Made by a program: the position numbers and the translations under genes. Source: Actinomycetes bacterium (lineage in GTDB: Bacteria; Actinomycetota; Actinomycetes; Actinomycetales; Microbacteriaceae). Taken from it: DNA of 5,732 nt. The DNA is taken from contig JAJYSF010000081.1 of NCBI GenBank assembly GCA_021793715.1, positions 1 through 5,732 of the forward strand, given 5' to 3'. Every line of letters starts with the position of its first letter. The first letter of the stretch is position 1. Below are positions 1 through 4,761 of this stretch, piece after piece. The notes below the pieces were generated by a model that did not search any database, was not told where the DNA came from, and saw only the letters and a list, made by a program, of their open reading frames with translations.

Positions 1-392
1 CGTGGCATCCTGGGCGGGTCGAGCCGCCGCAGTCGAAGACCATCGTCGGCGCGGCGCGGCGTCCCGACGCGATCGAGCGCGCGACCCGCAGTGCAACGGT
101 CCGGCGGGCCGATCCTCTGACGGCGTTCGCCGGCGTCGGAGCATGGACGGCCGCCGAGACACGGATCCGCGCCCTCGGGGATCCGGACGCGGTCAGCGTC
201 GGCGACATCCACCTCTCGCACGAGGTCGGTTATGCACTCACGGGCCAGCGCACCGATGACGCCGGCATGCTCGCGCTGCTCGAGCCGTGGCGCGGCCACC
301 GACAGCGCGTGATCCGCCTGCTGTTGGCATGCGGCCCTCGAGAACCCCGCCGCGCCCCGAGGCTCCACATCGAAGATCATCGCGCCCGCTGA
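1..392 (+). CDS. DNA-3-methyladenine glycosylase (AlkA-like, HhH-GPD family), C-terminal part
   Basis: This is the 3' part of a gene cut by the left edge. It reads from base 3 in frame 3 to TGA at 390-392, giving 129 visible residues. Proteins of this family excise alkylated purines from DNA as the first step of base excision repair in the cytoplasm. The visible part holds the end of the helix-hairpin-helix (visible residues 44-50, GVGAWTA) and then the GD-rich segment PDAVSVGDIHL. Its Asp at visible residue 68 (codon 204-206) lines up with the catalytic Asp of AlkA/HhH-GPD enzymes. The tail (ALLEPWRGHRQRVIRLL, then a basic PRRAPR stretch) is typical of actinobacterial AlkA-like proteins of about 300 residues, so roughly half the protein is missing. 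Frames 1 and 2 of the same stretch give Arg/Ser-rich shadows. The family is fairly sure; the precise substrate is not. Confidence 0.82.
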   Translation, partial: WHPGRVEPPQSKTIVGAARRPDAIERATRSATVRRADPLTAFAGVGAWTAAETRIRALGDPDAVSVGDIHLSHEVGYALTGQRTDDAGMLALLEPWRGHRQRVIRLLLACGPREPRRAPRLHIEDHRAR

Positions 393-425
393 GCCCGGCG
401 GCGCGGATCGCGAGACAATGGAGGC

Positions 426-626
426 ATGTCGCCTCGCGCTCGCCGGATCCTCATCACCGTCGGTCTGTTCGCGCTCGCAGTCCTCGTCGGCACCGTCCTC
501 GGCAACCCGTGGCTCGGCGTCGCGCTCGGGATCCTTCTCGGTATCGGAGCACTGATCGGCATGTCCTCGAAAGCGGCTGGCAACCAGGGCATCTACGACC
601 GTGACGACGACGGAACCGAGCTCTGA
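426..626 (+). CDS. Small two-helix membrane protein, function unknown
   Basis: I do not recognise a named family for this 66-residue protein. A basic N-terminus (MSPRARR) is followed by two hydrophobic helices at about residues 8-25 and 30-46, joined by a short GNPW turn. A polar, acidic tail (DRDDDGTEL) ends it. Helix 2 carries glycines at 31, 35, 39 and 41, a GxxxGxxxG pattern that often packs helices together. The positive-inside rule would put the N-terminus in the cytoplasm, and two helices would bring the tail back there. ATG 426 is the only start before the in-frame upstream stop at 390-392. GGAGG lies only one base from it, too close for a normal ribosome site. A GACAAT box at 414-419, seven bases upstream, would instead suit a leaderless transcript starting at or near the ATG. 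Codon use matches the neighbours, so the gene is probably real. Confidence 0.68.
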   Translation: MSPRARRILITVGLFALAVLVGTVLGNPWLGVALGILLGIGALIGMSSKAAGNQGIYDRDDDGTEL

Positions 627-941
627 CAGGTCTCGCGAGAACCATTCTCACCACTCTCAAAGCGGATTCTGAGACGCCGTTCGTTACCGGTTCGTTATAG
701 AGCGAAGATTGATGCCACGATCGGCGTCCTGACGCGGATCCGCGCCATCTCGGCCCCGTTCTCAGATTCGGTGCCCTCTGCCCTTGTCCGCGGGTCAATC
801 TCGGCTCACACCGGGTGATTTCGACAGCCCCGGTCAGGATCAGATCGCATCCTCGTCAGAACCACCGGCCGAGCCAGCGTCGTCATCGGTCCCGCCGGGC
901 GCGGCAACCCACCGCGCCGCACAGACCGTGAGAGCACCCGC
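627..941. other. Intergenic region and probable 5' leader of the transglycosylase gene
   Basis: This 315-base gap has no convincing coding frame. It holds, in order: a TCTCGCGAGA palindrome (631-640); an overlapping short inverted repeat GAGAA-CCA-TTCTC (637-649), without the T-run of an intrinsic terminator; a direct repeat and possible promoter (680-701); a perfect 12-base palindrome CGCGGATCCGCG (733-744); and two adjacent hairpins. The hairpin arms are ACCGGG (810-815) with CCCGGT (829-834), and AGGAT (836-840) with ATCCT (849-853). If transcription starts near 708, the transglycosylase mRNA would have a leader of about 230 bases, long enough for a structured regulatory RNA. No riboswitch class can be named with confidence. 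Confidence 0.5.
680..701 (+). promoter_or_regulatory. Direct repeat TTCGTTA-CCGG-TTCGTTA with possible -10 box
   Basis: TTCGTTA occurs at 680-686 and again at 691-697, an 11-base period that places both copies on one face of the helix. The complementary strand reads TAACGAA-CCGG-TAACGAA. TATAGA at 696-701 overlaps the second copy and could be a -10 box; no good -35 hexamer sits 17 bases upstream. GTAAC-type direct repeats are reported for MtrA, the actinobacterial response regulator that controls many cell-wall hydrolase genes. A site here, upstream of a cell-wall hydrolase, would fit that role. The repeat is seen directly; the regulator and promoter calls are inference. Confidence 0.35.
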
Positions 942-1763
942 ATGACGCACGACGACGCCCCGTTGCCCCTGACCCCCTACCCTCGGCCGAGCCACATCAT
1001 CCGCCTCCGACAGGAGCGCGAGCGCCGCCGTCGCCGCCGCAGCATCGGCGTGGCCGTCGCGACCGCCGCGCTCGCTGTCGTGAGCGGAACGGCCGCGTCG
1101 TCCCTGGGATCAGCAATGCCGCGCGAGTCGGCCGGACCCGTTCAGCTCGCGAGCGGCGAGGTCGCCAAACAGGCGGCAGAGACACTCGATTCCGCCACCG
1201 ACCTCCTCACGCGCGCCGAGAAGACGCGCGTCGACGCCTCCACCCTCACCGGATACGTGGACTACCTCGAGGACTACGAAGGGTTGCCCGCGTCCGTCGC
1301 GAGCAACGTGACGGCCGACGCCAACGCCGAGATCGACCGACTCGAGCCAAACGTCACGCAGGCCGAGAAGAACCAGGAGCGCCGCGAACGCAAAGAACGC
1401 GAGGAGCGCGAAGCGCGCGAGGCCGAGGAGGCCGCCGCACTCGCCGAGGCCAACACCGTCGAGGGCGCGAAGGCCACGGCGAGCGAACTGATGTCATCGA
1501 CCTACGGCTGGGGAGCCGACCAGTTCGGCTGCCTCGACGCGCTGTGGACGAAGGAATCCGGCTGGAACTACCAGGCGGCCAACCCCTCCAGCGGTGCCTA
1601 CGGGATCCCACAGTCCCTGCCCGGCAGCAAGATGGGAACCATCGCGGACGACTGGGCAACCAACGCCACAACGCAGATCACCTGGGGCCTCGACTACATC
1701 TCACGCGCCTACGGCACCCCCTGCGCCGCATGGGGGCACTCCCAAGCCGTCAACTGGTACTAA
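942..1763 (+). CDS. Exported lytic transglycosylase-like cell-wall protein
   Basis: This 273-residue protein probably cleaves peptidoglycan glycan strands outside the membrane. Residues 1-33 are polar and end in a dense Arg cluster (25-33). One hydrophobic helix follows (about 35-52, GVAVATAALAVVSG), acting as a signal peptide with a long n-region or as an anchor. Residues 70-140 look helical. Residues 142-170 are almost pure Arg/Glu/Lys/Ala, suggesting a rigid charged helix or coiled-coil linker. The C-terminal domain (about 175-273) matches the transglycosylase-like fold of actinobacterial secreted proteins: Glu205 in WTKESGWN is the likely catalytic acid, followed by NPSSGAYGIPQSLPGSKM and a terminal WGHSQAVNWY. 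Cys197 and Cys261 could form a disulfide. ATG 942 is preceded by only a weak GTGAGAG (929-935). The gene stands alone, convergent with the siderophore operon. Its exact enzymatic activity is inferred from the fold. Confidence 0.85.
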   Translation: MTHDDAPLPLTPYPRPSHIIRLRQERERRRRRRSIGVAVATAALAVVSGTAASSLGSAMPRESAGPVQLASGEVAKQAAETLDSATDLLTRAEKTRVDASTLTGYVDYLEDYEGLPASVASNVTADANAEIDRLEPNVTQAEKNQERRERKEREEREAREAEEAAALAEANTVEGAKATASELMSSTYGWGADQFGCLDALWTKESGWNYQAANPSSGAYGIPQSLPGSKMGTIADDWATNATTQITWGLDYISRAYGTPCAAWGHSQAVNWY

Positions 1764-1782
1764 TGCTGAGGCGCCGGGGCGT

Positions 1783-1867
1783 GCCGCCTGCGGCGTTGTC
1801 GTCGATCGACGTACATTCGTACGCCTTCACTCCTCCGCCTTGCACGCGACACACCCCAGCACCTCAG
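1783..1867. repeat. 85-base direct repeat unit, copy 1
   Basis: This unit aligns without gaps to 1878-1962 at an exact offset of 95 bases, with 76 of 85 positions identical by hand count. It contains three palindromes in a row: GCCGC-CT-GCGGC (1783-1794), GTCGATCGAC (1801-1810) and CGTAC-ATTC-GTACG (1810-1823). It ends in the CACCCCAGCACCTCAG arm of the inverted repeat. Confidence 0.85.
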
Positions 1868-1877
1868 CACCCCGCAC

Positions 1878-1962
1878 GCCGCCTGCGGCGTTGTCGTCGG
1901 CCGACGTACAGTCGTACGCCTTCGCGCCTCCGCCTTGCAGCCAACGCACCCCAGCACCTCAG
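1878..1962. repeat. 85-base direct repeat unit, copy 2
   Basis: This second copy is separated from copy 1 by ten bases (1868-1877). The same three palindromes are present: ACGCCGC-CT-GCGGCGT (1876-1891, here with seven-base arms), GTCGGCCGAC (1896-1905) and CGTAC-AGTC-GTACG (1905-1918). The nine differences from copy 1 fall at the palindrome centre, in the loop, and in the stretch between the palindromes and the CACCCCAGCACCTCAG arm; the palindrome arms are intact. Confidence 0.85.
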
Positions 1963-1977
1963 GACGGCCGCGCGGGA

Positions 1978-2736
1978 TCACGCGTAGTAGAGGGCGACGG
2001 GCCGGCCGTCGATCTCGCGCACGTCGACGTCGGTCTCGTAGACGTCGCGCAGCACCTCGGGACGCATGATCTCGCGGCAGGAGGCGTCGGCGACGATCCG
2101 CCCCTCGCGCATGGCGACGATCCGGTCGCTGTAGGTCGCGGCGAAGTTGATGTCGTGCAGCACGATGACCACGCGCTTTCCCAGGTCGTCAGCCATGCGG
2201 CGGATCAGCTTCATGATCTCGGTCATGTGCTTCAGATCGAGATTGTTGAGCGGCTCGTCCAGCAGCACGTACTTCGTGTCCTGCGCGAGCACCATCGCGA
2301 TGAACGCCCGCTGCCGTTGGCCGCCCGACAGCTCGTCGAGGAAACGGCCGCGCAGCTCCGTCAACGCGAGGTACGAGATCGCCTCGTCGACGCGGTCGCG
2401 ATCCTCCGTCGTGAGCCGTCCGCGCGAGTGCGGGAAGCGACCGAACTCGACGAGATCCTGCACTGTCAGCCGCGCCGCGAGCTGGTTGTCCTGGCGCAGC
2501 ACGGCGATGGTGCGCGCGAGCTGCTTCGACGACGTCGTCTGCACGTCGAGGCCGTCGACCGTGACGGATCCGCCGTCCGGCGCGATCAGCCGCCCCACCA
2601 ACCCGAAGAGGGTCGACTTCCCCGCGCCGTTCGGCCCGATGAGCGAGGTGATCCCCTCCCCACCGAACGACGTCGTCACGTCGTCGAGGACGGTAGTTCC
2701 GTTGTAGCGCTTGGTGGCGCCCGTGAGCGCGATCAT
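1978..2736 (-). CDS. Ferric-siderophore ABC transporter ATP-binding protein (FepC/YclP type)
   Basis: This 252-residue cytoplasmic ATPase powers import by the two FecCD permeases upstream. All ABC motifs are intact: Walker A GPNGAGKST (34-42), Q-loop Gln82, signature LSGGQ (136-140), Walker B VLLDE (157-161) and switch His194. The segments LRQDN, FGRFPHSRGRL and LDEPLNNLDLKH are characteristic of the iron-siderophore subgroup that includes YclP of Bacillus. The length is usual for the family. The open frame continues far upstream, but ATG at 2734-2736 is the right start. It overlaps the stop of permease 2 as ATGA, has AAAGGGGG four bases before it (2741-2748), and gives the expected N-terminus; the upstream extension is Arg-rich shadow sequence. 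It is the last gene of the operon and ends in TGA at 1978-1980, next to the repeat element. Confidence 0.93.
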   Translation of the reverse strand: MIALTGATKRYNGTTVLDDVTTSFGGEGITSLIGPNGAGKSTLFGLVGRLIAPDGGSVTVDGLDVQTTSSKQLARTIAVLRQDNQLAARLTVQDLVEFGRFPHSRGRLTTEDRDRVDEAISYLALTELRGRFLDELSGGQRQRAFIAMVLAQDTKYVLLDEPLNNLDLKHMTEIMKLIRRMADDLGKRVVIVLHDINFAATYSDRIVAMREGRIVADASCREIMRPEVLRDVYETDVDVREIDGRPVALYYA

Positions 2737-3755
2737 CGCGCCCCCTTTCGCAGCACGAGGTACAGGAAGAACGCGCCGCCGGCGAACTCGATCACCGTCG
2801 ACAGGGTGCCGTTCCAGCCGAGCAGCTGCTCGATCACAATCTGCCCGCCGAGCAGGCACACGAGCCCGAGCAGCACGGCCGTGGGAAGAGTCCAACGGTG
2901 CCGGAAGCTGCCCGCGTACGAATAGGCGAGGTTCGCGACGATCAGACCGAAGAAGAGGATCGGGCCGACGAGTGCCGTGCAGGCGGCGACCATCACCGAC
3001 ACGACGAGGAACAGCGACATCACCACCCGGCGGTGATCGACGCCGAGGCCGACCGCAGCCGGCGCCCCGAGAGTGAGCACGTCGAGGTGCGCGACGAGGG
3101 GGACGACCGCGGCACAGCCCGCAAGCACGAGAGTCGCGGTGAACAGCAGCAGCGCGGGATCCGGCCGCGTCAGCGAAGCGAACATCGCGTCGGTCACGAC
3201 CTGGAAGTCGAGCGGATCCAACATGCGCTGCATCCACTCTGTCGCGCTGCGGAAGAACGTGCCCAGCACGATCCCGACGAGCAGCATCAGGTGAATCGAC
3301 CGCCGCTTGCCCGCGAACAGCCACGTGAACAGCGCGACGCTGAACGCCACCATGACCACGGTCTGCAGGACCCACATCATGACACTGTCGGCCTGGAGGA
3401 AGCCGCTCGCTCCGAACAGGAACACCGTGCCGGTCGTGATCAGGCCGTAGAACGCGTCGAAGCCCATGATCGACGGCGTGAGGATCCGGTTCTGCGTGAT
3501 CGTATGGAAGACCACGGTCGAGACGCCGACCGCGCACGCGACGACCGCCATCGCGGCGATCGTGAGCCCGCGAATCTTTGCCGCGAACAGGAAGGACCCC
3601 GGCACGTCGTTCACGAGATAGAACACCGCGAGCGCGGCGACGACGACGGCGAGCGCGAGGATCCGCACCTCGGGCCGAGACCACAGCGAGCGCACCCGGC
3701 CTGCGCGCGGAGCGGGAGGGGCGGCGACGACCGTCGGACGCACGTCAGTGGACAC
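2733..3755 (-). CDS. FecCD-family siderophore ABC transporter permease 2 (YclO type)
   Basis: This 340-residue integral membrane protein forms half of the translocation channel. After a Pro/Ala-rich cytoplasmic N-terminus (1-30) there are about nine or ten hydrophobic segments, starting near residue 31. Family landmarks are GVSTVVFHTITQNRILTPSIMGFDA-like sequence at about 77-101, the late loop GPILFFGLIVANLAYS (264-279) that faces the ATPase, and the closing STVIEFAGGAFFLYLVLRKG (319-338). The length is typical of FecCD proteins. The start is GTG at 3753-3755, supported by GGAGGAGGGG (3758-3767) with good spacing. The start overlaps the end of permease 1 by 11 bases, and the stop TGA (2733-2735) overlaps the ATPase ATG. 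It is paired with permease 1 as a heterodimer, as in the YclN-YclO arrangement; no defect is visible. Confidence 0.92.
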   Translation of the reverse strand: MSTDVRPTVVAAPPAPRAGRVRSLWSRPEVRILALAVVVAALAVFYLVNDVPGSFLFAAKIRGLTIAAMAVVACAVGVSTVVFHTITQNRILTPSIMGFDAFYGLITTGTVFLFGASGFLQADSVMMWVLQTVVMVAFSVALFTWLFAGKRRSIHLMLLVGIVLGTFFRSATEWMQRMLDPLDFQVVTDAMFASLTRPDPALLLFTATLVLAGCAAVVPLVAHLDVLTLGAPAAVGLGVDHRRVVMSLFLVVSVMVAACTALVGPILFFGLIVANLAYSYAGSFRHRWTLPTAVLLGLVCLLGGQIVIEQLLGWNGTLSTVIEFAGGAFFLYLVLRKGAR

Positions 3756-4761
3756 GACCCCTCCTCCGCAACAGCAGCCAGAGGAACAGGCCGGCGCCGA
3801 CGATGCCGACGACGACCGACAACGGGATCTCGTAGGGGAACCGCACGACGCGCGCGATGATGTCGCAGGCGACGACGAACACGGATCCGAGGCCCGCCAC
3901 CCAGGGAATCGCGCGCCGGACGTTGTCGCCGATGATGAGGCTGACGATGTTCGGCACGACGAGACCGAGGAACGGCAGGACGCCGGCGGTGACGAGCACG
4001 CACGCCGTGATCACCGCGACGATGATCATGCCGATCGCGACGATGCGCCGGAAGTCGAGGCCGAGGTTGGTCGCGAACTCCTCGCCGAGGCCGATCACGC
4101 TGAAGCGATCGGCCGCGAGCCATGCGATGACGACCATCACGACGGCGACCCAGAGGAACTCGTAGCGTCCGCGCATCACGGTGGCGAAAGAACCCTGCGA
4201 CCACTGGCCGAGAGACTGAAGCAGGTCGAGACGGTAGGCGAAGAACGTCGTCGCGGCCCCGACGACGCCGCCCAGCATGATGCCCACGAGCGGGACGAGC
4301 ACGAGCGTGCGCACGGGCACGAAACGGATGATGCGGAGGAAGACCCAGGTGCCCGCGAGCGCGAAGAGCGAGATGAAGCCCATGCGCGGCAGGATCGGCA
4401 TACCGGGCCACACGACGAGGGCGATGAGCATGCCGAGCACGGCGAACTCCGTGACGCCGGTCGTCGAGGGTTCGACGAACTTGTTGCGGACGAGCATCTG
4501 CATGATGAGGCCCGCGATTCCGAGCGAGGCCCCGACGAGCACGAGGGCGACCGTGCGCGGGATCCTGCTAGCGGCCAACAGGAAGAGGGCGTCGCCGTCG
4601 CGGGCTGCGAGCGACGAGACGGTGACGTCGCTCGAGGCCCCGACGAACAGGCTGACCGCGGCGAGCGCCGCGAGCGCGACGCCGATGAGCACCCCCACCC
4701 ACGTGCGCCGGGTGCGCGCGGGGGCGAGAGTGCTCGTCGAGGAGGTCAGCGTCTTACGCAA
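3745..4761 (-). CDS. FecCD-family siderophore ABC transporter permease 1 (YclN type)
   Basis: This 338-residue membrane protein is the other half of the channel. A short basic, Ser/Thr-rich N-terminus precedes the first helix (about 21-42). Landmarks are SRIPRTVALVLVGASLGIAG (65-84) with the following QMLVRNKFVEPSTTG, the ATPase-facing loop PFLGLVVPNIVSLIIGDNVR (263-282), and the terminal EIPLSVVVGIVGAGLFLWLL (311-330). About nine or ten hydrophobic segments are visible, as usual for FecCD. The chosen start is TTG at 4759-4761, which overlaps the binding-protein stop (TTGCGTAA) by eight bases. No strong ribosome site lies before it, so translation probably depends on re-initiation. A GTG further in (codon for Val22) would remove the basic N-terminus and is less likely. 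The product ends with TGA at 3745-3747, inside the start of permease 2. Confidence 0.92.
   Translation of the reverse strand: MRKTLTSSTSTLAPARTRRTWVGVLIGVALAALAAVSLFVGASSDVTVSSLAARDGDALFLLAASRIPRTVALVLVGASLGIAGLIMQMLVRNKFVEPSTTGVTEFAVLGMLIALVVWPGMPILPRMGFISLFALAGTWVFLRIIRFVPVRTLVLVPLVGIMLGGVVGAATTFFAYRLDLLQSLGQWSQGSFATVMRGRYEFLWVAVVMVVIAWLAADRFSVIGLGEEFATNLGLDFRRIVAIGMIIVAVITACVLVTAGVLPFLGLVVPNIVSLIIGDNVRRAIPWVAGLGSVFVVACDIIARVVRFPYEIPLSVVVGIVGAGLFLWLLLRRRGRVH
3758..3767 (-). promoter_or_regulatory. Strong ribosome binding site of permease 2
   Basis: On the minus strand GGAGGAGGGG precedes GTG 3755; the GGAGG core (3763-3767) sits seven bases from the start. It lies inside the last codons of permease 1 and decides the GTG start over later candidates. 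Confidence 0.7.

Larger units (their letters stand above)
1764..1964. repeat. Composite palindromic repeat element filling the convergent gap
   Basis: The element begins right after the transglycosylase TAA and ends 14 bases before the ATPase stop. Its left end (1764-1783, TGCTGAGGCGCCGGGGCGTG) matches the reverse complement of 1850-1869 at 17 of 20 positions. It also matches the reverse complement of the right end around 1946-1964, giving imperfect terminal inverted repeats outside two internal direct repeats. It encodes no transposase or other credible protein. The structure suggests a non-autonomous, REP- or MITE-like intergenic element that may also act as a two-way transcription barrier between the convergent genes. 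No T-run terminator is visible for either gene, so the terminator role is inference. Confidence 0.7.

Noticed and set aside
2..259. Frame-2 open frame at the left edge
   Set aside because: Its Arg-rich product has no family features, whereas frame 3 gives a clear HhH-GPD C-terminus ending at 392.
627..941. Iron-repressor (DtxR/IdeR or Fur) box
   Set aside because: No convincing site is seen here, and the operon promoter where one would be expected is outside the window.
1783..1962. Possible CRISPR array
   Set aside because: There are only two units, they are 85 bases long, and only ten bases lie between them; no cas gene is near.
1764..1977. Classical intrinsic terminator between the convergent genes
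   Set aside because: Hairpins are present but no T-run follows on either strand; termination may still occur, but the standard signature is absent.
1594..2925. Long plus-strand open frame of 443 codons
   Set aside because: It runs antisense through the ATPase gene and out of frame through the end of the transglycosylase; its Arg/Asp/Glu/Val-rich product is a typical shadow of high-GC coding sequence.
2737..3684. Upstream extension of the ATPase frame to 568 codons
   Set aside because: The extra part lies inside permease 2 in another frame and is Arg/Ala-rich without domain features; the ATG at 2736 has a strong ribosome site and the ATGA overlap.
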